A stretch of 64,000 nt of DNA from Exobasidium rhododendri (Eukaryota; Basidiomycota; Exobasidiomycetes; Exobasidiales; Exobasidiaceae): positions 3,595,001 through 3,659,000 of the forward strand of contig CP110632.1 of NCBI GenBank assembly GCA_026210745.1, written 5' to 3'. Every line of letters begins with the position of its first letter. The stretch's first letter is position 1. Below the pieces are notes generated by a model. The model was not told the origin of the DNA. It worked only from the letters and a program-made list of their open reading frames with translations, and ran no database searches. Positions 12,086 to 23,066 of this stretch are shown piece after piece. The position numbers and the translations under genes were made by a program.

Positions 12086-12093
12086 TATATAAA
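12086..12093 (+). promoter_or_regulatory. TATA box of the Sel1-repeat gene
   Basis: TATATAAA lies 144 bases upstream of the ATG at 12237, a normal position for a TATA element with a short 5' leader. Function is inferred. Confidence 0.5.
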
Positions 12094-12236
12094 ATTGAGA
12101 AGCTTGGAAGTAGGCATCGCACCGCCTCGCTACCTCGTCACAGCGACACCGAAGGAAGGCGGCTCGATCAGAAGGAATAGTATACGACACCAGGAGTGGG
12201 TATCGCACGCACCTCTCAGGGGCGCAGATCGACAGG

Positions 12237-15200
12237 ATGGCTGCACCTGCCTTGAATATGCTCAACAATTATCACAATCGTTTTGCATCGGACAGCAAAG
12301 TAGACAACAGCGAACAAAGTCACGACACATTCAGCAAAAGTGACAATAACATTGCGCACGATGAGATCTTCAATTTTACGGAGTTCAACGGACTCTCCAA
12401 GAGTGGGTCGACGGGACTGCTGTCGAAATCTCAGTTGGACGAAAGACAGTCCGAATCTTCTCATGTCTCGTCCTCGGCAGAATCCTATGCCCCTCGTCAG
12501 ACGACAGCAGCAGCAGCAGCAGCAGCAGCGCCAAATCATGTGGACGCTCTGGAAGCAGCGGTAGAATCGGAGGATTCAGAAGGCGACAGCAGAGTACCTC
12601 AGCGCCAATATTCATCTTCGGCTAGCATGTACGCTCAAGCCGCGCCTTCCACTTCCAACACAACGAGCAAATTTCATCAAGCAATCAACGGATCTCACAG
12701 CTCCCGCGCTGGACTACCTCGACCACCACCTATTAACTATCGACAGCAGACTGAAGATGATGGAAGAAAGAGAGATACCGAGTCTCTTACCCGTCCTGGC
12801 AATGGTGAGGGACTGGAGAACGAGATTGGAGCGCTAGATTTGAATGGCAGGGGTGGTAGAACACCCGAGCCAGGCTTGTATGGCACGATCCCTCGTATTC
12901 ATAGTGACAACAATGTCACTCAGAGCAGACCAAGCTCCTTCTTTGGCAAGGAAAAACCTATTGAAGCTGTCGAGGCGGCTAACGGAGCTCGCAATTTTCC
13001 CATGTATAACAACGGTACCGCTGCTAGAGACGATCTCCCGGCCCTACCAGCGGGACGAGGAGGAGGAGGAGATGGCGCAGAAATTGCAGCGACGACTCGA
13101 GAAAGACCAAACAGTTTCTTTGGAATGGAGCAACCTACGGGACACGTACCCAATCCAGATCGCTACATAGAGGGCCAAGGTCAATCACAGGCAGCTCGAA
13201 TAGCAGCTTCTCATCGCAATGCAAACATCGTTACTAACAATGACGAGAGCAACGGCACAGCCACGAATGGACCAATGTCACCTTCCGGAAGCAACGGGGG
13301 TCTAGGTCCCAATTCTGCTAGCACCACTCGACCAGCCAGTATTGCACCTACTACTTCTGGCCCTATCCTCGACCATAGTCACTTGAAGCCCGGTCTGCAG
13401 GCCGCTCTACTAAGCCATAACAAAACCTTGGAGTTGTATCGAAATAACGCCAAGAAGACAAACGACCCTAATCTTATTTACGAGTTTGCCGTCTTCATGG
13501 TGGATGCTTCCAAGAGTATGGGCGGCGATGAAGCAGGCGGCGGATCCGTGCTCGGTACAGATTACAATCAAGGAAAGGAAGATAGTAATGCCAGAGAGGA
13601 GCTAGTGCGAGAAGCGATTGGTCTGCTCAAGAAGATAGCAGAACGTGGTCATATGGACGCTCAGTACTTCTTGGCCGATTGCTACGCGAACGGCATAGGA
13701 TCCCCCAAAGGAAAGCAAGACTTTGATCGAGCTTACCCACTGTTTGTACTGGCTGCCAAGCATGGTCATCCTGACGCTGCTTATCGAGCCGGGACATGCT
13801 TTGAAAAGGGCTGGGGATGTCGAAAGGATGCCTCCAAGTCTTTGCAGTTCTACCGGAAGGCCTCCAGTCAATCGCATCCAGGAGCAATGTATCGACTTGC
13901 AACAGCCGAACTCAACGGAGACTTGGGCTTGAAGAAGAGTGCTCGAGAGGGAGTGAAATGGTTGAAGAGGTCCGCTGAATCTGCCACTCCAGAATTTCCT
14001 CATGCTCTACACGAATTAGCACTGCTTCACGAACGAGGAGTCGACAACGTCTTGTTTGTAGATCCAGAATACGCCTGTGAACTTCTCGCTCAAGCAGCGG
14101 AGATGGGTTACGCTCCCAGTGCTTACAAATTAGGAGTCAACTATGAATATGGTAAGATGGGTTGTCCTCAAGACGGAGGATTGAGCATCCACATGTACAA
14201 CATTGCAGCGCAGCAGAATCATAAAGAAGCTTGCTTTGCTTTGACAGCGTGGTATCTGGTTGGCGCACCTGGAATTCTACCTCAGAGCGATACAGAAGCG
14301 TATCTTTGGGCGAAGAAGGCGGCAGAGCAAGGACTGGCCAAGGCAGAGTATGCTGTAGGCTACTTTACAGAGATGGGTATCGGAACGGTCAAGGATGTAG
14401 CAGAGGCTAGAGCATGGTACCGCGCAGCTGCCGAACATGGCGATAAGCGAGCAAATCAGCGTTTGACCGCTCTGGGAGGACAAGCAGTACCGATGGCCAA
14501 TGAATATGCAACACCTGCCGACGTGATCAGCCCGGCATCCGGAATGGGACCCATGTCAGGCCAGAAGCCAGATCAGGCAAGACCAACGTCGACCGGAAGA
14601 CAACTACAACAGCAGCAACCCAATCAATCTGCACCCATTCGGCCAATGCCGATCTCTGCCAAGGAGCAAGGTCAGCGTGTGGCGGCAGAGCACGCGCAGA
14701 GAATGATTCAGCAAGCCGGAAATGTTCGCTTCCAGCAACAGGCGACTACTCAGCCAACCAACGCACCTTTCCCTTCTGCCGTTGAGAAGAGTAGCATGTC
14801 ACCCAATTCGGGAGTTGGTCCATCCAATTATCCTACCCCCATGACCATGAGAGAGACTCAACAAGCCCAACGAGAACACAATCTTCAAATGGCTATACAG
14901 CATCAGCAGCAACAGCGAATGAGAGGTTCACCGGCAGCTCAGAGCACGACGTCCAGTCATAGAATGCCGCACGGTGCAGAAGCCGCCTACTTTCAGCATC
15001 AACAACAACAGCAGCAGCAGCAGCAACATTATCCCAATCAACAAAGGAATCAACAACAGCGTCCCCCGGCTAGTCGACAGAGCAGTATGCCACCGAACCC
15101 AATCCCTGGCAATCAACCGTACCCGTCCTATCCTAATTTAAATCAAGCACCCCCTTCTAATCTCGGCTCATCTACCGATGCCGGCTCACAATCTGTAGCC

Positions 15201-15275
15201 AACGGAGACGGAAACGGAAACGCGAACGGGAACGATAAGAAGAAGAGCTTGTGGTCGCAACTCAAGCAAATCTAA
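12237..15275 (+). CDS. Sel1-repeat protein, SKT5/Chs4-like chitin synthase regulator
   Basis: Single exon, 1012 residues. Residues 1-380 are low complexity with poly-Ala (GCA repeat at about 12506-12530). Near 395-430 is the SKT5-type lead-in (LELYRNNAKKTNDPNLIYEF). Residues about 450-750 hold roughly seven Sel1 repeats, seen as recurrent A..LG..YE.G.G and A..W...AA..G patterns. The C-terminal 260 residues are Gln/Pro/Asn-rich with long CAG/CAA runs, ending in a basic KKKSLWSQLKQI. In yeast, Skt5/Chs4 activates and localises chitin synthase III, and often ends in a CaaX box; none is present here. A role in cell-wall chitin deposition is inferred from family. The Sel1 class is certain, the exact orthology less so. 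Confidence 0.8.
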   Translation: MAAPALNMLNNYHNRFASDSKVDNSEQSHDTFSKSDNNIAHDEIFNFTEFNGLSKSGSTGLLSKSQLDERQSESSHVSSSAESYAPRQTTAAAAAAAAPNHVDALEAAVESEDSEGDSRVPQRQYSSSASMYAQAAPSTSNTTSKFHQAINGSHSSRAGLPRPPPINYRQQTEDDGRKRDTESLTRPGNGEGLENEIGALDLNGRGGRTPEPGLYGTIPRIHSDNNVTQSRPSSFFGKEKPIEAVEAANGARNFPMYNNGTAARDDLPALPAGRGGGGDGAEIAATTRERPNSFFGMEQPTGHVPNPDRYIEGQGQSQAARIAASHRNANIVTNNDESNGTATNGPMSPSGSNGGLGPNSASTTRPASIAPTTSGPILDHSHLKPGLQAALLSHNKTLELYRNNAKKTNDPNLIYEFAVFMVDASKSMGGDEAGGGSVLGTDYNQGKEDSNAREELVREAIGLLKKIAERGHMDAQYFLADCYANGIGSPKGKQDFDRAYPLFVLAAKHGHPDAAYRAGTCFEKGWGCRKDASKSLQFYRKASSQSHPGAMYRLATAELNGDLGLKKSAREGVKWLKRSAESATPEFPHALHELALLHERGVDNVLFVDPEYACELLAQAAEMGYAPSAYKLGVNYEYGKMGCPQDGGLSIHMYNIAAQQNHKEACFALTAWYLVGAPGILPQSDTEAYLWAKKAAEQGLAKAEYAVGYFTEMGIGTVKDVAEARAWYRAAAEHGDKRANQRLTALGGQAVPMANEYATPADVISPASGMGPMSGQKPDQARPTSTGRQLQQQQPNQSAPIRPMPISAKEQGQRVAAEHAQRMIQQAGNVRFQQQATTQPTNAPFPSAVEKSSMSPNSGVGPSNYPTPMTMRETQQAQREHNLQMAIQHQQQQRMRGSPAAQSTTSSHRMPHGAEAAYFQHQQQQQQQQQHYPNQQRNQQQRPPASRQSSMPPNPIPGNQPYPSYPNLNQAPPSNLGSSTDAGSQSVANGDGNGNANGNDKKKSLWSQLKQI

Positions 15276-15410
15276 TAGAGACGATTGTCAGGATCGACTT
15301 CGAGAGGAAAAGGTTTGCAAGAAAGGGGCGGGGAAGGGGCAACACAATTAGCCAAGATCACGCCTACCTACTCAACGCACTAGGAAGCACACATCCTACA
15401 CACAGACACG

Positions 15411-15432
15411 CACACACACACACACACACACA
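15411..15432. repeat. (CA)n microsatellite
   Basis: Eleven CA units in the 3' flank of the Sel1 gene. The gap 15276-15703 otherwise holds only CT-rich sequence and the second CA tract. Confidence 0.9.
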
Positions 15433-15545
15433 ACCTCAATCACTCACCCGAACTTCTCCTCTTCCACATTCGTCGTTGACGACCATCTTTCCTCCCTTCT
15501 TGTCCTTTTGTTTCCTTTCTTCCGATCGGCCCGCGCACATGACAT

Positions 15546-15548
<3 letters not shown>

Positions 15549-15582
<34 letters not shown>
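15549..15582. repeat. (CA)n microsatellite
   Basis: Seventeen CA units, second CA tract of the same gap, between the convergent Sel1 and PGK genes. Confidence 0.9.
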
Positions 15583-15585
<3 letters not shown>

Positions 15586-15703
15586 TAATATACTTTGAAG
15601 ACAGAATTCTTATCATTGACTCGATTACAAGCAGTACTTGTAGTGTGAAATAGGATTACAGGAAGCACCAGTGTACTGCCCGAAACTTTTCCCACCACAT
15701 TGC

Positions 15704-17119
15704 CTACTTCTCACTCAAGGCCGCAACACCGGGAAGCTCCTTTCCTTCTAGAAGCTCCAAGCTGGCACCGCCTCCCGTGCTGACGTGTGATAAGTTGTCT
15801 TCTTGTCCGTACTTTGCAACGACAGTAGCGGTATCTCCACCTCCGACGATGACTGTAGATCCGCTCTTTTCCGCTTCGACGCAAGCATCCAACATAGCTT
15901 TGCTTCCTTTTGCGAAGTTATCAAATTCAAACACTCCCGCAGGTCCGTTCCACAAGATTGTTTTACTGCTCTTGATGGTCTTTGCAAACAGCTCCTGACT
16001 CTTTGGACCGGCATCTAGTCCCATCCAGCCATCGGGAATACCATCCTTATCGTCCGCTTCTCCCACCTGGGCGTCCTTTGCGAATTTGTCAGCAGTCACG
16101 TAGTCCACTGGCAAGACCACCTCGACGTTGTTCTTCTTTGCCTTGTCGAGAAGGGCTTGTGCTTTTTTGCTTCCTTCCTCATCAAAGAGAGAGTTTCCAA
16201 TCTGTACGTAGGAGTGGGTCGGGGTCAGTACAAGTGAAGCCTTGTCTTCTCGCCATCCATCATCAGGCAACTCTCACCTTGACACCATCAATGGTCTTCT
16301 TGAAAGTGAAAGCCATACCACCGCAAATGATGACCTTGTTCACCTTGTCCAGCATATTCTCGATCAATTGAATCTTATCGGACACCTTGGCACCTCCTAA
16401 GATGGCCAAGAAAGGTCTTTCTGGACTTTCCAGTGCTTTTGCAAAGAATTCTAGCTCCTTCTTCATCAGGAAACCACTTGCTCTTTGCTTCAGGTCGACA
16501 CCGACCATGGAGCTATGAGCTCGATGGGCAGTACCAAAAGCATCATTGATGTAGACATCTGCCAGATTCGTCAAGCTTTTTCGGAAGGCTTCCACCTTCG
16601 ACTTGTCTGCCTTTACCTTTTCACCAGACGCATCTTTTCCTTTTCCTTCCTCCTCGATGTGGAATCGTAGATTTTCTAGAAGGAATATCTGACCACCAGA
16701 GCCCTTTGAGACGGCTTCCTCAGTCTCGCTTCCAACACAGTCTGGCAAGAATTTGACGTCCTTTCCATCGAGTAATTCGGAAAGCTTGGAAGCCACTGGT
16801 TTAAGGCTGTACTTCTCCACCTTTTGACCGTCAGGACGACCAAGGTGAGACATCAGAATGATGGCCTTGGCTTGCTTTTCGATGGCATACTTGATGGTGG
16901 GCAAAGCGGCTACGATCCTTTGGTTGTTGGTGATCTTGGTACCCTCCATAGGAACATTGAAGTCGACTCTGTCCACAGGGAGAAGTCAGGGTAAGTCACA
17001 CTCTCCTCTCTTCCACTTTCTTCTCCGCGCTTATGGGATCTTCGTCTAACTTACCGAATGAGGACCCTCTTGTCTTTGAGATCAACATCTGTGATGGACA
17101 GCTTGTTAGAGAGAGACAT
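15704..17119 (-). CDS. PGK1: Phosphoglycerate kinase
   Basis: Glycolytic enzyme converting 1,3-bisphosphoglycerate and ADP to 3-phosphoglycerate and ATP in the cytosol. Three exons: 17119-17055, 16968-16278 and 16201-15704, total 1254 bases (417 residues, the normal fungal length). Exon 1 encodes [20 protein letters not shown] and the first splice falls inside the VLIR|VDFNVP signature. SHLGRPDG, the LLENLRFH and [10 protein letters not shown] blocks, [11 protein letters not shown], and the hinge/nucleotide segment WNGPAGVFE with GGGDTATV are all intact, so the enzyme should be active. Introns are 86 and 76 bp. The start ATG at 17119 is unambiguous. Confidence 0.97.
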
Positions 17120-17742
17120 GGCGATTGGTATCTTATCGATTCCGTCAGTGAGGATGAGTGGGTAAAGAGAAGATGAGCAGCGACAGGATGCCTGCCTTTC
17201 TTCTGCGGAGGGGCCACCTCGCTATCAACCGGGCAGCACCAGTGGACCAAATCCTGCATTGGGGTTCAACTACACTCCACGTGGTCCTCAGAGCAACACG
17301 GCAACGTATTAAATCAAGCGCGTGTCGAGAACGCGTGGGCTGAGGAAAGAACTTGAAGTTGACTTTCTAGACTAGGGTATTGAGGAGTGCTTTCGAGAAT
17401 AACCACCAAGATTGTCGTCGCCATATTCAAGATCCCGCGTTGCATTCCGACTCTATACGCCTGCACATGATACCGTAAGGAAGTTTTCATTCTGTCACAC
17501 TCTCTCTTCGCTTCTCCTGCGTCTTTACAGCGCTTTAATTAAAGTGAAAAACTTGGCCGTACACGGCGTCAAGACAGCTCTCCTGGGCCCCTTTCTTCGA
17601 TTCGCTGAAAGTTTCAGAAGGAAACCTCTTCTCACTCGGTTTCGAGCCTGATCAATTGACAATTCCTGGGAGGGAAGAATCTACGTGGGTGGAATCCACA
17701 ATCTAAACGGGAAAGACGGCACAGCAGGTCTCGACAAAGATA
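17120..17742. other. Divergent promoter region between PGK1 and CKS1
   Basis: 623 bases upstream of both genes. It has CT-rich stretches near 17490-17530 typical of a strongly expressed fungal promoter. No exon was recognised. Confidence 0.5.
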
Positions 17743-18412
17743 ATGTCGCAGAAGAAATCAGAACCCACATATGAGGACTACGTCGAGAGGTGAGCAGGCG
17801 TCGCAATGCTACCGAGAGGAACAACATTCTCCGACAAGCCGTCACGGAGAAAGCACAGGATACGAGACAGAACGATACTAATATTCTGACTTTTGATCAT
17901 CCAGAATACATTATTCGGAGAAATATTCAGACGAAGAGTGGGAATACCGGTGAGTGGTAGTGCTGCCGTTTCGCATGCAATCAAATTTAGCAACCGCAGT
18001 CACACTGATTCCTGTATCAGACATGTCATTCTTCCCAAGCCACTGCTCAAGCTGATTCCTCGGGACTATTTTGATCCAGACGAGCCCGGCGTACTGCGCA
18101 TCTTGAAGGATTCAGAGTGGAGAAAGATTGGGATCACACAGAGTCTCGGATGGGAACATTACGAGGTTCATGGTACGTAGGCAGATACTCTCCTACTTGT
18201 GGGGAAAGAGGGGGGGATTTGCTAGTTGATCGCTGACTCACTTTGTCTCTCATTGTAGCACCAGAGCCGCATATTCTGCTATTCCGACGAGAGAAAGACT
18301 TTCAAGAAAAAGTAAGGAGGGCAGTGCATTGCAAGACTCATTGTGTTTCCAGATTGCTGAGAACGCTTTACCCCTCTCTCAGTACGCAAGTCGAATGGCA
18401 GCAAAGAAGTAG
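17743..18412 (+). CDS. CKS1: Cyclin-dependent kinase regulatory subunit CKS1/Suc1
   Basis: Small adaptor that binds CDK1 and phosphorylated substrates in the cell cycle. Five exons in 670 bp: 17743-17789, 17905-17949, 18021-18172, 18259-18311 and 18353-18412, total 357 bases (118 residues). Family blocks are intact: [52 protein letters not shown] and [11 protein letters not shown]. The beta-hinge HEPEP-like segment is spread over the EVH|APEP splice. A short Ala/Lys tail follows the core. Every intron is small and the phases match. Because the exons are tiny, ORF scanning alone misses most of the gene. Confidence 0.96.
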
Positions 18413-18728
18413 TAGGCTCTGCATCTCTCCAGCATGCTCGTAATGAGAGGCACGCCAGCGACAGAGCTGCACATTTCCGGACCCTTTCCCTATCAAGTCT
18501 TTGCGCTACTTAACATTCCCACATTGAACGCACAACATTTCTCATCTCTACACTTCACATCCTCTTTCTTATCTGCCACAAACGGGCTGCTGGTAAAGAC
18601 AAGTATTGTATTGAATATCACATAATCGCGCTGTGAGTCGGATATATCTTTGAGCAATTGATGGCACAAAGAGGGGGTAAAGCAGGAGGCGAGGGAAGGA
18701 AGACGAGGGAAGAGGATGACGCGGAGGC
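18413..18728. other. Intergenic gap, convergent
   Basis: 3' flanks of CKS1 and the P450 gene. CT-rich; nothing recognised. Confidence 0.5.
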
Positions 18729-20571
18729 TCAACGCTGCTTTGGTCGGGTGATTTCCACTCGCATTGGCTTCCTTGGTGACCTCCAATGACCTTGACTAAG
18801 ATCGGGCAAAGGCACATCTTGAAGAGTATATGGTTTGCCCCTGTCGTTGACCGTCTTTAAGTCGGTAAAGAGAAGAAAGGCAGAAAGGGCAATGATCGTT
18901 TCGAGTTTTGCAAATCGAATCCCTGTACATCGATGGATGCCGACACCCCACGCTACATAGTTGTACTCTGTATCACCTTGACCGGCCTTGTATCGATAAG
19001 GATTAAATGTGAAAGGGTCTGGGAACGACGTCGAATCATGAAGATTGGAAGGTGGTGAAAAGGTAATGTAGCAGTCGTCTTCGATCTCTTCTCCGTAAAT
19101 TTTCAGCCTTTCCCTGCGACTCCCATCTTTGTTGTAGGACGGTCCAGGATAGTAACGATTCAAGCTGTTTGTGAGATTGAGTCGAATAGCTTCTTTGAAG
19201 ACGAGATGTAAGATGGTGAATTCTTCGTACGTCTCCCATTCTTCTAATGTGACCCGCTGAAGCGTTTCCAAAGGTGTCATGTCGTCGAAATCATCCCCTC
19301 TCCGTGCGCATGATCTTCTCAATCCAGCTAAAAGGCCCTCTTTGCACTCCTTCTGAAGTTTGCCATCTGCACCAACGTATGCTACCGAGTAGGCGCCTGT
19401 TCCAATCGTATTGAGTATTCCTGCAATCAAGCCACCAATGACGAATCTACTGATCGCATTCGGCGAGACCTTACGATCGATCAGGTCTTGTGCATAGTCA
19501 TCTTCTCGATGACCCTTTGCTATGCGTTCCTTGAGTGTAGCTCGTACCATTGACCATAGGATGATTGCACCATATAGCCGTTTCAGTAGTCTTGGCTGAG
19601 GTATCCAAGGCAGGATGGTTGTCCAAAAGCCAGAATTGCGTTGAGTCAGCCAGAATGCGTGAATCATCTTTTGGAGATCAGCAGGTCGTGAAGCATATTC
19701 TGCCATTCCCATGACACGAACAGTAAACTTGAAGACGAGCGGATAGTAAGCTTGCTGTAGATCCAAGGTGGCCTTCTCCTCTTTTGACGAGGCAAAGAAA
19801 CTCTCGATAGCTTCGAAAGCATCAGAGGCCAAGCGAGGAGCTAAGTTATTCAGACCTGCCATGATCACAGGAGTGAGTACGTCCTAGAATGGTGAGTTTT
19901 ACTTTGCTCTGCCCACCACCATCACCGAACACTGAATCGAGGCATATAGACTTACGCTCGGGTGAGATCGCCTTTGCCAGTTCTCTCATCTCCTTCTTTT
20001 CTTCTGCGTCCATTTCACCTTCAGGGTTGATACCTTTCTGACCTGCACCTGCGATTCCTGCAAACAAGAATTGGTTTCCTTGAGAAAAGCTGAGATCTCG
20101 ATTCTGTGCAATAGCCCGAATGACGCTTTCGTCTGTTCCTCCGACGGTGTAAACGATCTTGCCAAGCAGATTGAATTTGGCAATGCCATGGTGGGGGTGA
20201 TCTTTGTCTTTTGTCACCGTTCGAGTCAGGCTGTCAAGACAAGATGCCACGTTCAGTCACACTTTTAGCAAAATAAGAGCATATTTCGGCTGCTTGCTTT
20301 CCGAGATCTCGAACGAATTCTCATCTGGTACATACAAATTGTATCGATTGGCAAAGAAGCCGACTGCTCCCAAACCACCAAATCTACTTCTGATCACCCT
20401 GACATTGTTTGTCTTCGAGTAGAGTCGCTTGGGTGGCACAAAGAAGAAGTATACCAGGTAGCTGAGAACGATGGCAAGAAATGCTGCAGTAATTGGTCCT
20501 ACTGTAGTCTTGTTCTGAAAGAACCCTTGATCTTCTTCAGAGCTTTCTACTACTGTCACTAATTCTGTCAT
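18729..20571 (-). CDS. Cytochrome P450 monooxygenase
   Basis: Membrane-anchored heme monooxygenase. Three exons: 20571-20336, 20230-19956 and 19855-18729, total 1638 bases (545 residues). The N-terminus has a single hydrophobic anchor (ITAAFLAIVLSYLVYFFFVP) followed by the basic linker. The I-helix region reads GGLIAGILNT, the K-helix ExxR is EAIR, and the heme ligand loop is WGVGIHRCTG, with His in place of the usual Arg as in CYP51-like and CYP7/8-like enzymes and Ile where CYP51 has Arg. The first intron uses a GTATGT donor inside the RYN|FL segment; a conserved PERLNNLAPRL join supports the second. Substrate is unknown. No biosynthetic cluster surrounds it. Confidence 0.85.
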
Positions 20572-20898
20572 CGTGAATGCAGAGCATGTAAGGATGGGCA
20601 GTCGTGCTAAAGGGTTGGAAGGAGCTCCACCTCCAGACACAAACAACCAAACGCGCTCCTCTCCTTTTCTGAATCGCAAATCTCCAACTCCTTCGAACGC
20701 GCCACTTTCGTCGGTGCATATCAGGCGACTTTCCAGCCCCATTGACGTGAATTGAGGCTGTCTTAGGTGAAGAAGGAGGCCGAGGACGCAATATGCAGCC
20801 ATCGCGCCGTCGCAGTCAAGAGACGACGATGGCTTCCAAGAGCTCTATGATATGATGTGTTAGGGTACAATGATAAGAAATACAAAGTGCGGCTGCTG
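20572..20898. other. Intergenic gap between tandem minus-strand genes
   Basis: Holds the P450 promoter and the 3' end of the zinc finger gene. The P450 frame stays open upstream to about 20802, but no conserved sequence supports a longer protein. Confidence 0.5.
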
Positions 20899-22788
20899 TC
20901 AATCTTCTTCATCTTCGCTTTGCTCCTCACTTTCCCCGGCACTGCTCTCATCCTGCTCTACTTCCTTGCTCCCTGATCGAGGTGTCGCCAATTGACTTTC
21001 TTCCTCTTTGCTGATCAAGTCAGAGATCTCTGCCTGAAAGAGCGAAAGCCCATGTCTGGCTTCCAAGTGTCTCTGCACGTCATAGAGTCGAGAAAAGCGG
21101 AAAGAGCAGGAGACAGTACCACCTTCTATTGTTTCACCGCGCAAGGAGCAGATCTTCCTCCACGGGCACGCAACCACTCTACCCCTCATCCTCCTCTTCT
21201 TTGATGACCAAGATTCACCATATCCCCTCCCTGTCAGTGACCCTAGAAGACTTCCAGGGTGGCCATCGTCTTCGAACTTATTCTTCTTAGCTCTGCCTCT
21301 TCCAGCACAAGACTCGGGGACTGCTCCACCTTCTCTTCGGAAGAAGTCGTCGTCGGCGTCCTCTGCTCCTTCTTGCTCTGCCTGCCCATTTGCATAATCC
21401 GTGTTGCTCATCTCGCACTCCATGTCATCGTCGTCTTTGTAGACGCATCTGAGCAGATGTCGATTCAATGATTTCTTATTGCCGTACTCCTTACCACAGC
21501 CATCATGGAAGCAAATGTACTCTTTGAGACCAAGATGTTGATTTTTGATGTGAATTTCCCGTGCATGCTTTGATCGGTAGACTTTTTTGCATCTCGAGCT
21601 TTCTTCGCCCATGACCACCCAATCGCAAGGAAAGTATGCATGATGTAAAGTATGTTTCGATGCAGCTCCGTCACCTTCTTCTTCCTCCTCATGTTCTCCC
21701 CCTCCCCGTACGATGCCATCCTTGTCCAATGCTTGCGTTCGCACTCGTTCTTCCATCACTCTAGTCTCATGTCTCTGAACATGTAAGCGAAGATTTTGCG
21801 TATTGGCAAATTTCCGTCCACAAGACGGCCAATTGCAGGTAGGCGGATGTTCTTTGCGCTGATGCGCTTGTAGATCACTCCAAGTTGCGAAGTATATCAC
21901 AGAGCCTCCTCCCTCTAAATGCGAGAGAGCACACATGTACTTTGTTTTGTCTGTGTGGCTTTGAGCGTGGGTATTGCGCTTGGAATTGGTAGCGAAGCGC
22001 TTGCTGCAATCAGCATGCGTGCAGGGAAAAGGCGATCGTGCTATCCTTTCAGCTTCTTCCTCATCCATGTCTGTGAAACTGCAGCCTAAATCCGAATGCT
22101 TCAAGAGAATATGGGATCGTAAGTGTTTACGTTTACCGAAGATTTGACTGCATCCTTCGATTTCGCATTGATAGCTTCGGCTGTCACCTCTTCTAGTCTT
22201 TCGCTTTCTTCCGCTCTTCTCTTCTTCTCCGCTTTTTGCTCCCAGATTGAAAGCCTCCTTCTCATCTGCTGTGCTTGTCATATCGTGGACTTCCCTCGTA
22301 TGACGTGTGAGGTGTTGCTTCGAGAGAAAACGTTTGCTGCAGCGCTCGCCTTCGTTCTCGTAAGGAAAGTCACACACAAATGGCCTGTATGCAAAATCTT
22401 CTGCTTCACCCTTAGAATTACAGATGGAGGCTGTAGATACAACATTCGCATGGCCCAGCGAATGACGCTGGAGATGGTCCTTTCGAGTGAAGGATTTGCC
22501 GCATGCAGGTACCTCACAGACGAAAGGTCTCTCTCCAGTATGACTTCTGTAGTGATCCTTGTACTTTGATGCTTTGACAAAAAGCTTTCCGCAACCAGAG
22601 AAGGGGCAAATGAAGTCTTGGTTCTGTTGCAATTTGGGCGTAGCTAGTCTCTGTTCTACTTCATTGTTGCTGCAGTCCGCGTCCAAGATGAGGGAATCAG
22701 GACCTTCACCATTGTACATGTGGATCGATGATCTGTCGAATGGATTATTTACCACTTCACTGAAGCCCAAAACAGCAGAAGTCGCCAT
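20899..22788 (-). CDS. TFIIIA-like C2H2 zinc finger protein
   Basis: Single exon, 629 residues, starting at the first in-frame ATG (22788). About nine or ten C2H2 fingers lie in tandem from residue about 60. The first two are classical (CPFSGCGKLF, HTGERP linker, CEVPACGKSF). Later fingers have insertions between the two Cys or long loops (for example CDFPYENEGERC and CDWVVMGEESSRC). Finger count, the C-x4/5-C spacing and the order of ordinary then expanded fingers match TFIIIA, which binds the 5S rRNA gene and 5S RNA and recruits TFIIIC. The C-terminus is strongly acidic. Fungal TFIIIA is poorly conserved, so another multi-finger factor is possible. Confidence 0.7.
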   Translation of the reverse strand: MATSAVLGFSEVVNNPFDRSSIHMYNGEGPDSLILDADCSNNEVEQRLATPKLQQNQDFICPFSGCGKLFVKASKYKDHYRSHTGERPFVCEVPACGKSFTRKDHLQRHSLGHANVVSTASICNSKGEAEDFAYRPFVCDFPYENEGERCSKRFLSKQHLTRHTREVHDMTSTADEKEAFNLGAKSGEEEKSGRKRKTRRGDSRSYQCEIEGCSQIFGKRKHLRSHILLKHSDLGCSFTDMDEEEAERIARSPFPCTHADCSKRFATNSKRNTHAQSHTDKTKYMCALSHLEGGGSVIYFATWSDLQAHQRKEHPPTCNWPSCGRKFANTQNLRLHVQRHETRVMEERVRTQALDKDGIVRGGGEHEEEEEGDGAASKHTLHHAYFPCDWVVMGEESSRCKKVYRSKHAREIHIKNQHLGLKEYICFHDGCGKEYGNKKSLNRHLLRCVYKDDDDMECEMSNTDYANGQAEQEGAEDADDDFFRREGGAVPESCAGRGRAKKNKFEDDGHPGSLLGSLTGRGYGESWSSKKRRMRGRVVACPWRKICSLRGETIEGGTVSCSFRFSRLYDVQRHLEARHGLSLFQAEISDLISKEEESQLATPRSGSKEVEQDESSAGESEEQSEDEED

Positions 22789-23066
22789 GCCTATCCAAAA
22801 GCAAGAGACATTGCTTGCAGGATTGAAGTGATATTGAGCAAGGTTAGTATTTCGACCACCCGGAGGGGGATGATGGGGAAGTTGTAAAAGTCTAAAAAGT
22901 AAATTCACGTGACCCCCTGATACTTGGTGACCCTTGGATGTTGTCAATGGTGATCATGTTCAGACAACAAGAAGCGGGGCGACGATGAGGGGACAATAAG
23001 AGGTTCGCAGCACGCTTCAATACGGGTTGATCACTGTGAGGTCTATGATACATGCAGCAACAGGAG

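Noticed and set aside
12340-12564. Poly-Gln ORF overlapping the Sel1 gene start
   Set aside because: Frame-shifted shadow of the GCA repeat that encodes poly-Ala in the true frame.
15549-15582. CA repeats as a CRISPR-like or regulatory array
   Set aside because: Simple dinucleotide microsatellites without spacers; eukaryotic genome.
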